DNA of 64,000 bases. Source: Stenotrophomonas sp. UBA2124 (GTDB taxonomy: Bacteria; Pseudomonadota; Gammaproteobacteria; Xanthomonadales; Xanthomonadaceae). The notes under the pieces were generated by a model. The model was not told the DNA's origin. It did not search any database and was given only the letters and a program-made list of their open reading frames with translations. Position 1 is the stretch's first letter. Each line of letters begins with the position of its first letter. Below are positions 54,125 through 63,200 of this stretch, piece by piece. The translations under genes and the position numbers were made by a program. Location: contig DCXY01000048.1 of the NCBI GenBank assembly GCA_002329155.1, forward strand, positions 1 to 64,000. Reading direction: 5' to 3'.

Positions 54125-54782
54125 GGCGTGACTCCTTCTGGATCGTGGGTGTTCAACGCTGCCTATCATCGCGTGTCTGGCGTTGAATGGATGGGGCAGC
54201 TTCAAGCAAGCCCGGCGCGGTCACACCGGACTGGCATGCCTGTATGGGGGAGGGGATTCAAGGCCGTTGTCGGCTTGCTACCTTCAGTGCGGCCTATTCC
54301 TCTTCCTCACTCTTATTCTCGTGACGCTGTTTTCTGCGTTGAGGCTCGGATTGCGGTTCTTGTTCAGGTGTTGGATTCGGGTTGCCCTGGACGTGAACAC
54401 TACGCATGCTGCTCATGGTGACGCCTGCCGCTTGCACGGCGTAATTGCCGTGCTGCTAGATTGCGACCGCCCCTGTTATCGGCACGTGCCTGTTCTGTTG
54501 TGCCGACGCCACCATCGTGACTGGTGGTTATCCAGCCATCCGGGTTCAGTTGCGGGGTAGCCTGGTGCGTGGTCGTGCTGCGCTGACGTACATCAGCGCA
54601 CGCGAGGGCACAGACAGGCAGAAGCCGTGGAACGGCCTGCGGCACGGTTGCAGCGCACCCATGAGGGGGGCGCTGCAACCGCGGAGTGGTAGCTGCGGCC
54701 ATGGCATGCTGATCCAGCAGCCCGCGCAGTACATCGGTGCCAATCCGGGCATGAACAAGCCCGGCACCGATGCTGACAAGCC
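54125..54782. other. Gene-poor 658-bp region between the VOC gene and the permease
   Basis: No long gene is supported. The composition of 54290-54400 is less GC-rich than its surroundings. It holds one small minus-strand reading frame, listed separately. The rest has an inverted repeat near 54640-54690 (CTGCGGCACGGTTGCAGCGC with GGCGCTGCAACCGCGGAG), probably the permease terminator region. Open frames on the plus strand here have no ribosome-binding site or family resemblance. Confidence 0.4.
54294..54416 (-). CDS. Possible 40-residue charged small protein
   Basis: A short frame beginning MSSMRSVHVQGNPNPTPEQE and ending RHENKSEEEE. It is hydrophilic and low in complexity, rich in Pro, Gln, Glu and Arg, with A-rich codons (CAA, AAA, GAA) unlike the neighbouring genes. 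Only a weak ribosome-binding site (CAGGCG) precedes the ATG. No family is recognised. Confidence 0.25.
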   Translation of the reverse strand: MSSMRSVHVQGNPNPTPEQEPQSEPQRRKQRHENKSEEEE

Positions 54783-56063
54783 TTACTTCATGTAACGGCT
54801 GCGGCGCAGCCAGAAGTAGATGGGCAGGCCTGCCGCCAGCAGCGCCAGGCCCCACAACAGGGCTTCGGTACCGACACCGGCCACGGCATACAGGCTGAAG
54901 GCCAGTGCGCCGGCCGCAGCCAGCCGCGTGGCGGTGCCGCTGCCACGCCACAACCATGCGGCAGCACCGGCCACATAGGGCAGCAGGGTGGCGGCGGTGG
55001 AGAGCAGCACCGAGAACTTGAACAGGTCCACCAGCGAGCGGTTGTAATTGCTGATGACCAGCACGGTTGCCAGCACACAGCTGACGATGATGCCGAAGGC
55101 CGGTGCACCGTTGCGGGTCTGGTGGGCGAAGGCGCGCGGCAGCACACCGTCGCGGGCTGCCGCCATGGGCAGCTGTGCGGAGAGCAGGGTCCAGCCGTTC
55201 AGCGCACCCACGCAGGAAATGGCCATCACCACCGCCAGCACCGTGCCGGCGGCCGGGCCCCACAGCGCAGCGGCGGCATCGGCCATCGGCGCGCCGGACC
55301 TGGCCAGCACATCGGCAGGCAGCAGGCCCAGCACGGTGGTGCAGGCCAGCACGGTGGCGACACCGGCGATGGCGGTGCCGGCCACGGTGGCGCGGGCCAC
55401 GGTGCGCGGTGCGTCGTCCACCGATTCGGCCGGCACGGTGGCCGCCTCCAGGCCGATCATCGCCCAGAGCGTCAGCGCGACGGTGGCGGCGGCCACAGAG
55501 CCCAGGCTCTCGCCGCTGGGGTTGAAGGGCACGTAATGACGGGTATCCACAAACCACAGCGCGACCAGCCCGAACAGCAGCAGCGGCACCACCTTCAACA
55601 CGGTGGTCAGCAACTGCAGGCGGCCCGCTTCGCGCAGACCCAACAGGTTGACGCCGGCGCAGGCCCACAGCGCGATCAGGCCGCAGCTGGCCGCACGGAC
55701 CGGGGTGGCGGTAAGGGCCGGGAATATGGCGCCCACGCTGCCGGTGAACGCCACGGCGATGGCGGCGATGGCGCACCACATGGAAATCCAGTAACTCCAG
55801 GCCACCATGAAGCCGGGTAGTTCGCCAAAGGCATTGCGTGCGAACACATACGGCCCACCGGTCTGTGGCCAGCGTTTGGCCAGCTGGGCGAAGGTGACCG
55901 CCAGCAGCAGCGCGCCGCACAGGGTGATGCCCCAGCCGATCAGCGTGGCAGCGCCGTAGGGCGCCAGCGTGGCCGGCAGCAGGAAGGTGCCGGAGCCGAT
56001 CATGCTGCCAACCACCAGAGCGGTGGCGGACCAGAAGCCCAGCGGGCGGGTGGATGTAGTCAT
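54783..56063 (-). CDS. Amino acid permease/antiporter, APC family (AdiC/YjeH-like)
   Basis: A 426-residue transporter with about twelve helices. The first helix motif ATALVVGSMIGSGTFLLPAT contains the GSGxF substrate-binding bend, and KRWPQTGGPYVFARNAFGEL is the conserved loop. In the sixth helix ALTLWAMIGLEAATVPAESV matches the AdiC-like group, followed by RTVARATVAGTAIAGV. The C-terminus ends in a basic LRRSRYMK. ATG 56063 is chosen as the start directly before the first helix. Substrate (arginine/agmatine or another amino acid) cannot be read from the sequence. Confidence 0.87.
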   Translation of the reverse strand: MTTSTRPLGFWSATALVVGSMIGSGTFLLPATLAPYGAATLIGWGITLCGALLLAVTFAQLAKRWPQTGGPYVFARNAFGELPGFMVAWSYWISMWCAIAAIAVAFTGSVGAIFPALTATPVRAASCGLIALWACAGVNLLGLREAGRLQLLTTVLKVVPLLLFGLVALWFVDTRHYVPFNPSGESLGSVAAATVALTLWAMIGLEAATVPAESVDDAPRTVARATVAGTAIAGVATVLACTTVLGLLPADVLARSGAPMADAAAALWGPAAGTVLAVVMAISCVGALNGWTLLSAQLPMAAARDGVLPRAFAHQTRNGAPAFGIIVSCVLATVLVISNYNRSLVDLFKFSVLLSTAATLLPYVAGAAAWLWRGSGTATRLAAAGALAFSLYAVAGVGTEALLWGLALLAAGLPIYFWLRRSRYMK

Positions 56064-56285
56064 GGATACAGCAACGGCAGGGGCCAGCCGCAGATGCCGG
56101 AGCAGCGGCGTGGCAAAGAAAAGGGAGTGCCGGCCCGGTTGGGCGGCGCGGGTGCGGATTATGACGCTTTGCGGCGCTAACAGCGATGCTGGTCGGTGCA
56201 CTGCCAGCGATTATGACCTTTGGCCCTTCCGCCATTGCCCCCAGCCGCCGACGCTGCCAGACATGTATTTCCGATGGAATTCCCC

Positions 56286-58106
56286 ATGACCCTGCGCCCC
56301 CTGGCATTTGCTGTTTCCCTTTCGCTGGCCACCGTGCTTGCGGCCTGCTCCCCGTCCACCGAGCCCACTGCCGGCAGCACTGCCGCCGGTGAAGCGCCAC
56401 AGGCGGACAAGGCGGCGCAGCTGAACCAGCTGTATGCCGACTACTGGGAGGGCGTGCTGAAGCTGAACCCGCTGCAGGCCACATTCCAGGGTGACAACCG
56501 CTACAACGACCAGCTGCCGGACATGGGCTCGGCCGAGTTCCGCAAGCAGACCCATGACTTCACCACCGAGTGGCTGGGCAAGGTGGAGAAGCTGGGCGAT
56601 GCCGGCCTGAGCGGGCAAGACCTGCTCAGCTACCGCATCTTCGTGGAAGAACAGAAGCAGTCGTTGGAGGGGGAGAAGTTCCCCAGCTGGATGATGCCGG
56701 TGAACCAGATGGGTTCCACCGTGAGCTACGCGGTGATGCTGGGCTCGGGCCAGGTGGCACAGCCGTTCAAGACGGTGAAGGACTACGACAACTGGCTGGC
56801 GCGCGCCGCCCGTATTCCGGTGCTGCTGGATACCGAAATCGCCAACATGCGTGAAGGCATGAAGGCCGGTGTGGTGCAGCCGCGTGCGCTGATGGAAAAG
56901 GTGGTGCCACAGTTCGATGAGCTGATTACCGTCAAGCCCGAGGACAGCCAGTTCTGGGGCCCGATCAAGAGCATGCCGGCGGACTTCCCGCAGGCCGACA
57001 AGGACCGCCTGACGGCGGCCTTCCGCAGCCTGATCGCCGACCAGCTGATGCCGGCCATCAAGAAGCAGCGTGACTTCATCGCCCACGAATACCTGCCGGC
57101 CACCCGCGACAGCGTGGGTCTGGACGCGCTGCCCGATGGCAAGGCGTGGTACGCCTTCAACGCCAGGCAGAGCACCACCACCGAGCAGACGCCGGAGCAG
57201 ATCCACGAGATCGGCCTGAAGGAAGTGGAGCGCATCCACGGTGAGATGAAGCAGGTGATGGAGCAGGTGGGCTTCAAGGGCTCGCTGCAGGACTTCTTCA
57301 AGTTCATGCAGACTGACAAGCAGTTCGAGTTCAAGTCCGAGCAGGCGCTGCTGGAGCACTACCGCGGGCTTGAGGCCAAGATCAACGAAGGCGTGCCGAA
57401 GCTGTTCTCGCTGACGCCGAAGGCGGGCTTCGAGATTCGCCCGATCGAGGCGTTCCGTGCCAAGTCCGCTGCCGGTGGCGAGTACATGCAGCCGAGCGAG
57501 GATGGCAGCCGCCCGGGCATCTTCTACGTCAACACCTACGACCTGCCGACCCGCAAGACCTGGGACGCGGAAGACCTGTTCCTGCACGAGGCCATTCCGG
57601 GCCATCACTTCCAGCTGGCGCTGCAGCAGGAGCTGAAGGGCGTGCCCGCGTTCCGCCGCTTCGGTGGCCAGACCGCCTTCATCGAAGGCTGGGGCCTGTA
57701 TGCCGAGAGCCTGGGCAAGGACCTGGGCGTATACACCGAGCCGTACAGCTACTTCGGCCGCCTGCAGGGTGAGCTGTGGCGCGCGGTGCGCTTGGTAGTC
57801 GATACCGGCCTGCACGCCAAGGGCTGGAGCCGCCAGCAGGTGCTGGACTACATGTTCGCCAATTCGTCGGTGAGCCAGCCCGACGCCATTGCCGAAGCCG
57901 AGCGTTACATCGCCTGGCCGGGCCAGGCGCTGGCCTACAAGACCGGCGAGCTGAAGATCCAGGAACTGCGCAAGCGCGCGCAGGACAAGCTGGGTGCCAG
58001 GTTCGACATCCGCGAATTCCACGCCGAAGTGCTGAAGGACGGCTCGGTGCCGCTGGACGTGCTGGAAGGCAAGCTGGATGCGTGGATTGCTGAGAAGGCG
58101 AAGTAA
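56286..58106 (+). CDS. DUF885 family lipoprotein, predicted zinc peptidase-like
   Basis: A 606-residue envelope protein. The signal peptide ends in a lipobox LAAC (FAVSLSLATVLAAC), so it is likely lipid-anchored. The mature domain is DUF885. In the C-terminal third is HEAIPGHHFQLALQQEL starting at His434, an HExxxGHH zinc-binding pattern, followed by FIEGWGLYAESLGKDLG, which supplies the distal glutamates as in M32-type metallopeptidases. Peptidase activity is inferred. ATG 56286 is used; an in-frame ATG at 56274 is possible. It is followed by the repeat array. Confidence 0.85.
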   Translation: MTLRPLAFAVSLSLATVLAACSPSTEPTAGSTAAGEAPQADKAAQLNQLYADYWEGVLKLNPLQATFQGDNRYNDQLPDMGSAEFRKQTHDFTTEWLGKVEKLGDAGLSGQDLLSYRIFVEEQKQSLEGEKFPSWMMPVNQMGSTVSYAVMLGSGQVAQPFKTVKDYDNWLARAARIPVLLDTEIANMREGMKAGVVQPRALMEKVVPQFDELITVKPEDSQFWGPIKSMPADFPQADKDRLTAAFRSLIADQLMPAIKKQRDFIAHEYLPATRDSVGLDALPDGKAWYAFNARQSTTTEQTPEQIHEIGLKEVERIHGEMKQVMEQVGFKGSLQDFFKFMQTDKQFEFKSEQALLEHYRGLEAKINEGVPKLFSLTPKAGFEIRPIEAFRAKSAAGGEYMQPSEDGSRPGIFYVNTYDLPTRKTWDAEDLFLHEAIPGHHFQLALQQELKGVPAFRRFGGQTAFIEGWGLYAESLGKDLGVYTEPYSYFGRLQGELWRAVRLVVDTGLHAKGWSRQQVLDYMFANSSVSQPDAIAEAERYIAWPGQALAYKTGELKIQELRKRAQDKLGARFDIREFHAEVLKDGSVPLDVLEGKLDAWIAEKAK

Positions 58107-58131
58107 GGGGCGCATTGCTTTTTGCTTCCTG

Positions 58132-59004
58132 CCCCCTCCCTTTTGCGTAGCAAAGGGGAGGGATGGGGAGGGGTGAAGCTTTCCGCGTGAAGCCCAAAAG
58201 CCAACCCCCTCCCAACCTCCCCCTGCGGGTTTCGCCCGCAAGGGGAGGGGCCACAGCAGCTCCCTCCCTTTTGCGAAGCAAAGGGGAGGGCTGGGGAGGG
58301 GTAAAGCTTTCCGAGTGAAGCCCAAAACCAACCCCCTCCCAACCTCCCCCTACGGGCTTCGCCCGCAAGGGGAGGGGCATAGCTACCCCCTCCCTTTTGC
58401 GTAGCAAAGGGGAGGGCCGGGGAGGGGTAGAGCTTTCCGGGTGAAGCCCAAAGCCAACCCCCTCCCAACCTCCCCCTGCGGGCTTCGCCCGCAAGGGGAG
58501 GGGCCACAGCAGCCCCCTCCCTTTTGCGTAGCAAAGGGGAGGGCCGGGGAGCGGTAGAGCTTTCCGCGTGAAGCCCAAAACCCACCCCCTCCCAACCTCC
58601 CCCTGCGGGCTTCGCCCGCAAGGGGAGGGGCCACAGCAGCCCCCTCCCTTTTGCGAAGCAAAGGGGAGGGTTGGGGAGGGGTAAGGCTTTCCGCGTGAAG
58701 CCCAAAAGCCAACCCCCTCCCAGCCTCCCCCTACGGGCTCCGCCCGCAAGGGGAGGGGCCAGCAGCTCCCTCCCTTTTGCGAAGCAAAGGGGAGGGCTGG
58801 GGAGGGGTAAAGCTTTCCGCGTGAAGCCCAAACCACCCCCTCCCAACCTCCCCCTACGGGCTTTGCCCGCAAGGGGAGGGGCCAGCAGCTCCCTCCCTTT
58901 TGCGAAGCAAAGGGGAGGGCTGGGGAGGGGTAAAGCTTTCCGCGTGAAGTTCAAACCACCCCCTCCCAACCTCCCCCTGCGGGCTTCGCCCGCAAGGGGA
59001 GGGG
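58132..59004. repeat. Seven tandem composite-hairpin units of 123-128 bp, G-quadruplex-capable
   Basis: Each unit has hairpin A (CCCTCCCTTTTGC-GAA/GTA-GCAAAGGGGAGGG), a G tract (CTGGGGAGGGG), a conserved 28-bp spacer with AAAGCTTTCC and GTGAAGCCCAAA, a C tract (CCCCCTCCCAAC) and hairpin B (CCTCCCCCTGCGGG-CTT-CGCCCGCAAGGGGAGG). Starts of the TTTTGCG core are at 58141, 58269, 58395, 58522, 58649, 58775 and 58898. The four-run G motif on the plus strand is intact in six units; in the fourth the last run reads GAGCGG. The last unit is followed at 59005-59174 by 170 bp with no feature. No transposase or coding function is supported. Confidence 0.9.
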
Positions 59005-59174
59005 CTGGTTTGCTTCCACTTCAGCAGCCAACGCGCGGAACCACACCGGCAACACACCGATCCATCCAGCAGCACGCACGCTTCAGGCTCGCTGTGCCAT
59101 CGTTGTCCGCCTTCCACTGAATTTCCCGAAAGCCTGATGGCCGCACACATCCGCCACCAGCCGCCTCCCTGACG

Positions 59175-60332
59175 ATGACGCTCATTGTTTCGCTGATCCT
59201 GCCACTGCTTGCCCTCTGGTTGTGGTGGCCTGTTACGCCGCTCAGCCGCCGCCAGCGCCGCTGGCATATCGGTATCACCGTGGCCCTTGCACTGGTCGGG
59301 CTGGGCTTGGCCACGCTGTGGCGGCTGGACATGCTCGCTTACGCCGCCGAAGCCTGGATCCAGCTGGTGTTCGGCTGGGTGCTGGTGATGTTCGTGCTGC
59401 TGTTCGGCTTCCTGCTGCTGCGCGCGCTGGGCTGGCTGCTGTCCCGGTTGGCACCACGCGGTTCCACCATCGCCACGCTGTGGCACGGGCGCCGGTTGAA
59501 CCATGCCGCCGCCGCCGTGATCGTGTTGCTGGCGACGCTTGGCATCTACAACGGCCTCAAGCCGCCGCAGGTGCGCGAGCGCGAGCTGGTGGTGCCGCAT
59601 CTGCCGGTGGAAATGGATGGCCTGCGCATGGCGGTGCTGGCCGACCTGCATATCAGCCCGGTCAAGCGCACATGGCGCACGCAGCGCATTGTGGATGCAG
59701 TGATGGCGGCCAAGCCTGACCTGATCGTGCTGCCCGGCGACATGTCCGATGGCCAGCTGGCCGACAGCGCGCGCTTCGCCGCGCCACTGGCACAGCTGAA
59801 GGCACCCTATGGGGTGTGGCTGGCACCGGGCAACCACGAGTACTACTACGACTACACCGACTGGATGGGCCACTTCCGCCAGATGGGTCTGGGCGTGCTG
59901 GAGAACCAGACCGTACGCCTGACAATCAACGGGCGCACGCTGGCGCTGTCCGGCATCGGCGATCTGGCCGCGCTCAAGGCGCGCCCCTACATGCACGGTG
60001 GGCTGAAGCCTGATCTGGACGCGGTGGTCGCCGCCGCCAAGGGCAGTGACGTGCACATCCTGCTTGCCCACCAGCCCAAGCAGGCGCGTGCCAGTGCCGC
60101 CAGTGGTGCGGTGGATCTGCAGATTTCAGGGCATACCCATGGCGGGCATATTGTGGGTTTCGACCGCTGGGTGGTGGCGCCGTTCAATGACGGCTACGTG
60201 CGCGGCGACTACAAGGTGCAGGACATGACCCTGTTCGTCAGCCGGGGCGTTGGCCAGTGGGATGGCTTCACCGCGCGGCTGGGTGTGCCCTCGGGCATCG
60301 AAGTGCTGGTGCTGCGCAGCCCGCAGCGTTGA
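59175..60332 (+). CDS. Membrane metallophosphoesterase (YaeI-like)
   Basis: A 385-residue protein. About four hydrophobic segments fill the first 130 residues, then a calcineurin-like phosphoesterase domain follows. The metal motifs are ADLHIS, LPGDMSDG, APGNHEYYY, LLAHQPK and SGHTHGGH, the complete set for a dinuclear centre. YaeI-type enzymes act on lipid-linked or nucleotide phosphates. The domain should be periplasmic given the helices. Upstream is the repeat array. Confidence 0.88.
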   Translation: MTLIVSLILPLLALWLWWPVTPLSRRQRRWHIGITVALALVGLGLATLWRLDMLAYAAEAWIQLVFGWVLVMFVLLFGFLLLRALGWLLSRLAPRGSTIATLWHGRRLNHAAAAVIVLLATLGIYNGLKPPQVRERELVVPHLPVEMDGLRMAVLADLHISPVKRTWRTQRIVDAVMAAKPDLIVLPGDMSDGQLADSARFAAPLAQLKAPYGVWLAPGNHEYYYDYTDWMGHFRQMGLGVLENQTVRLTINGRTLALSGIGDLAALKARPYMHGGLKPDLDAVVAAAKGSDVHILLAHQPKQARASAASGAVDLQISGHTHGGHIVGFDRWVVAPFNDGYVRGDYKVQDMTLFVSRGVGQWDGFTARLGVPSGIEVLVLRSPQR

Positions 60333-60350
60333 ATCGGCCGCTGGCGGCGA

Positions 60351-60842
60351 TCACCGGTGGAGTGTGCTCTCGCTCTTGTCGGGCATCAGACGCGGCAGGG
60401 CGCTGACCACGACAAGCGCCGCCAGTGTGGTGACGGCGGCGGCCATGTACATGCCCATGCCGGCGGTCATGCCGATGGCGGCCGTCATCCAGATGCCTGC
60501 GGCGGTGGTGAGGCCCTGGATGCGCTCCTCGTTGTCCAGCTTGAGGATGGCGCCCGCACCCAGAAAGCCGATGCCGGACACGATGCCCTGCATCACGCGG
60601 GTGACATCGCCACCGTCAATGCCCATCTGCAGCGGCGCCAGCACGAACAATGCCGAACCCATCGACACCAGGATGTGGGTTTTCACGCCAGCGGCGCGTC
60701 CCTTGTTCTCGCGCTCCAGCCCCACCAGCCCGCCCAGCACGATGGCCGCCAGCAGCCGCGCCAGGGTGATGGTCAACAGCTCCAGATCGGGCAAGGCGAA
60801 TTCTTCGGACAGCGTCTGGCTGATCTGCGATGGCATGTTCAT
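60351..60842 (-). CDS. MgtC/SapB family membrane protein
   Basis: A 163-residue protein with four or five helices. The signature LGGLVGLERENKGRAAGVKTH is the hallmark of the MgtC family, followed by ILVSMGSALF and VMQGIVSGIGFLGAGAIL. It lacks the C-terminal soluble domain of Salmonella MgtC, as in the SapB type. The role in Mg2+ limitation or membrane potential is known only for some members. It converges on the metallophosphoesterase gene with 18 bases between stops. Confidence 0.9.
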   Translation of the reverse strand: MNMPSQISQTLSEEFALPDLELLTITLARLLAAIVLGGLVGLERENKGRAAGVKTHILVSMGSALFVLAPLQMGIDGGDVTRVMQGIVSGIGFLGAGAILKLDNEERIQGLTTAAGIWMTAAIGMTAGMGMYMAAAVTTLAALVVVSALPRLMPDKSESTLHR

Positions 60843-60942
60843 GCGTGCGGGCTCTCCAACGGTCGGTTCACCGTCCGGACGCTAGCACCGCCGCCATGCG
60901 CGGCAGGTGAGCGCGCCCACCCGGGGCGTGAGTGCCATCACG

Positions 60943-60976
60943 GAAACGAAAACGGCCCCGCGAGAGGCCGTTTTCA
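60943..60976 (-). terminator. Terminator after mtnC
   Basis: Perfect stem AAAACGGCC / GGCCGTTTT (60949-60957 with 60966-60974). Read on the minus strand it ends in TTTTCGTTT. It lies 20 bases after the mtnC stop and separates it from the mgtC gene. Confidence 0.85.
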
Positions 60977-60995
60977 GTCATGACTTAAGCAGCGG

Positions 60996-61694
60996 TCAGG
61001 CGTTGATCTGCTGGAAATTTTCGGCACGGGTATGGCCGTGGGTGGCCTCGCCGGTGCGCGGCAGCGGGTAATCGTTGAGGCGGTCCAGCAGCACTGTCTG
61101 CATGCCGGCTTCGCGGGCAGCGTCCAGCTCCTCGACGACGTCGGACAGGAACAGGATGTCCTTGGTGGCGATGCCGATGGCCTTGGCGATATGGCTGTAG
61201 CTTGCCGCCTCGCGCTTGCCGCCCACTTCGGTATCGAAGTTGCCGGAGAACAGCGGGTTGAGGTCGCCCGCATCGCTGTAGCCGAAGAACAGCTTCTGCG
61301 CCGGCACCGAGCCGGAGGAGTAGACGTACAGCGGCGTGCCGGCGGCATGCCAGCCACGCAGCACTGCCGCCACTTCCGGGTACAGGTGCGCGGTGTAGTC
61401 ACCGTTGCGGTAGCCGGCCTCCCAGATCATGCCCTGCAGCGCCTTGAGCGCGGTGTGCTTGCGGTCCTGGTCTATCCAGCCCTGCAGCGCCTCGACGATC
61501 ACTTCATCCTGGCAGGCGCTGGCGGCGATCTCGATGGCTACCGCGTCCAGCCAGCGGCGCACCTGCGGCTCCTGGCCGTGGTTGCGGACGAAACCCGGCA
61601 GTGCCTTGCGCGCATACGGAAACAGCACTTCCTTGACGAAGGAGATGCTGGAGGTGGTGCCCTCGATGTCGGTGAGGATGGCTTTGATGGTCAT
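60996..61694 (-). CDS. mtnC: Enolase-phosphatase E1 (acireductone synthase)
   Basis: A 232-residue HAD phosphatase that enolises and then dephosphorylates the diketone intermediate to acireductone in methionine salvage. HAD motif I is ILTDIEGTTSSISFV, with DxE in place of the usual DxD as expected for MtnC. Motif II is YVYSSGSVPAQKLFFGYSDAGD, and ILFLSDVVEELDAAREAG holds motif IV. It follows mtnD by 110 bases that include two hairpins. Confidence 0.96.
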   Translation of the reverse strand: MTIKAILTDIEGTTSSISFVKEVLFPYARKALPGFVRNHGQEPQVRRWLDAVAIEIAASACQDEVIVEALQGWIDQDRKHTALKALQGMIWEAGYRNGDYTAHLYPEVAAVLRGWHAAGTPLYVYSSGSVPAQKLFFGYSDAGDLNPLFSGNFDTEVGGKREAASYSHIAKAIGIATKDILFLSDVVEELDAAREAGMQTVLLDRLNDYPLPRTGEATHGHTRAENFQQINA

Positions 61695-61748
61695 GCGGGT
61701 GGTCCTGCGCCGTGATGCGTGGGCGGTGGTTCAGTGGATGGTGGATCG

Positions 61749-61804
61749 CGGCGAAGCTGCGGGCTTCGCCCCACACCCTCTCCACTGGGGAGAAGGGCGG
61801 TGTG
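61749..61804. repeat. Two GC-rich hairpins in the mtnD-mtnC gap
   Basis: GGCGAAGC-TGCGG-GCTTCGCC (61750-61770) and CACACCCTCTCC with GGGGAGAAGGGCGGTGTG (to 61804). The TGCGGGCTTCGCC core and the C-rich/G-rich arms resemble hairpin B and the arms of the array at 58.1-59.0 kb, so this may be a diverged relative. On the minus strand there is no T run. Confidence 0.45.
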
Positions 61805-62359
61805 TCAGTTTGCGCTTGGCTCGTAACGGGGGAATCGCCTGGCGATGTCGGTGCCGGTGAAATGCCCGACCCAGCCATCCGGCTCGGTGAAGAAGCGGAT
61901 GGCGGCGAAACTGGGTTCGGCGCCCATGTCGAACCAGTGGGTCACGCCATCGGGCACCGAGATCAGGTCGTCCTTCACGCACTCCACCTCGTACACCTTG
62001 TCATCCACATGCAGGGTGAACAGGCCCGAGCCGGCGACGAAGAAACGCACTTCGTCCTCCTTGTGGTAGTGCTCGTCGAGGAACTTCTGGCGGATCTCGG
62101 CGCGGTTGGGGTTGTCCGGGGCGATGGAGGCCACGTCCACACTCTTGAATCCGTGCGCGGCCACCAGCCGGTCGATGTCCTCGCGGTAGGCGGCGAACAC
62201 TTCCTCCTGGCTCGCGCCCGGGGTGACCGGGTGCCGGGCCTGCCAGCGTTCAAAGGTGACACCTATCTTCTTCAGTTCGGCGGCGATGACCCCGCCGTCG
62301 CGGCTGTCCAGCAGCGGCGTGTCAGGGGCGTTGTCGTTGAAGATGCGCAGTCGGCTCAT
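61805..62359 (-). CDS. mtnD: Acireductone dioxygenase
   Basis: A 184-residue cupin that oxidises acireductone to the keto acid precursor of methionine (Fe form) or off-pathway products (Ni form). The metal ligands are in DEHYHKEDEVRFFV (H-x-H-x(3)-E pattern) and a distal His in PDGVTHWFD. It is between mtnB (71-base gap) and mtnC in the minus-strand order mtnB-mtnD-mtnC. Confidence 0.95.
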   Translation of the reverse strand: MSRLRIFNDNAPDTPLLDSRDGGVIAAELKKIGVTFERWQARHPVTPGASQEEVFAAYREDIDRLVAAHGFKSVDVASIAPDNPNRAEIRQKFLDEHYHKEDEVRFFVAGSGLFTLHVDDKVYEVECVKDDLISVPDGVTHWFDMGAEPSFAAIRFFTEPDGWVGHFTGTDIARRFPRYEPSAN

Positions 62360-62430
62360 GGCGGGACTCCACGGATGGGGGAGGGGGAGCGTAGCAGTGC
62401 CGGCCAGGGCCGGTGCATACCAGTTTGGAA

Positions 62431-63078
62431 TCAGGAAATGGCGCGCAGCCTGCGCAGTTCCAGTTCGCAATGAAGCAGGAACTCGAAGGCTTCCAGATGA
62501 CGGCGGGCCTCGGCCATGTCGCGGCCCCAGGCATACAGGCCGTGACCGTCGATCAGGTAGCCCCACATCGGGCCCTTGTCCAGCTCGGCTTCCACCTGTG
62601 CGGCCAGCACGTCCATGTCCTGGGTGTTGGGGAACACGCGCAGGTCCACGGCGGTTTCATGGGTGGAGTTGCCGTGCAGCGCCTTGAGCAGCTCGTAGCC
62701 TTCCAGGCGGATGTGGCCCTGCTTGCCGTACAGGCGCGAAGCGATGGTCTGCACCGGCGAATGGGTGTGCAGCACGCAGCCCACCTCCGGGAAGCGTGCG
62801 TACAGCTGGGTGTGCAGCAGGGTCTCAGCCGACGGCCGCAGGGGGCGGCCAACCGCCTTGCCGTGCAGGTCCACCACCATGATGTCGCTTTCGATCAGCC
62901 GCCCCTTGTCCTTGCCGGACACGGTGATGGCCGCGTGCTGGTCATCCAGCCGGTGCGAGAAATTGCTGCTGGTGGCAGGCGTCCAGCCGGCCTGGGCCAG
63001 CTCGCGGATGTTGTCGATCAGCAGCTGGGCCAACTGGCTCAGCCGCTCGCTGTCGTAGGGGACGGAGGGAGCGTTCAT
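62431..63078 (-). CDS. mtnB: Methylthioribulose-1-phosphate dehydratase
   Basis: A 215-residue class II aldolase-like zinc dehydratase. The zinc ligands are CVLHTHSPVQT (two His) and the later IDGHGLYAWG (His). TPATSSNFSHRLDD near the start is the substrate-binding segment of the family. ATG 63078 is chosen; a start 30 bases upstream is possible but extends with MSSVLSRMRG, not typical. It is the first gene of the mtnBDC run. Confidence 0.95.
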   Translation of the reverse strand: MNAPSVPYDSERLSQLAQLLIDNIRELAQAGWTPATSSNFSHRLDDQHAAITVSGKDKGRLIESDIMVVDLHGKAVGRPLRPSAETLLHTQLYARFPEVGCVLHTHSPVQTIASRLYGKQGHIRLEGYELLKALHGNSTHETAVDLRVFPNTQDMDVLAAQVEAELDKGPMWGYLIDGHGLYAWGRDMAEARRHLEAFEFLLHCELELRRLRAIS

Positions 63079-63200
63079 GCCCCGCATTCTACTAAGAACA
63101 GACGACAATCCCGCTCACCGCGTGCCCACTTCACGGCCCGGGCAGGTGGCGCATGCCCGGCTGCAGCGGTAATGGCCCGGCGTCAGGCTGCCTGCTGTGT

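Noticed and set aside
54183..54560. 125-codon plus-strand frame with a hydrophobic segment
   Set aside because: No ribosome-binding site, unusual composition, and no similarity that I recognise. The hydrophobic part is the complement of the charged small frame.
54400..56484. 694-codon minus-strand frame overlapping the permease
   Set aside because: It is an alternative frame over the permease gene, whose own frame shows twelve helices and family motifs.
57679..58969. Long minus-strand reading frames across the array, with repeated LPLRAKPAGGGWEG-like segments
   Set aside because: They arise because the repeat units lack stops in several frames. The unit length is not a multiple of three, the encoded peptide changes frame between units, there is no ribosome-binding site, and similar translations are a known false call in xanthomonad annotations.
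58132..59004. Array considered as a CRISPR
   Set aside because: Units of about 127 bp with conserved spacers and internal hairpins; CRISPR repeats are 24-48 bp with unique spacers, and no cas gene is present.
58671..59120. Plus-strand 149-residue frame rich in Pro and Arg in the array
   Set aside because: Same cause as above: a translation of non-coding repeats with no start signal or family resemblance.
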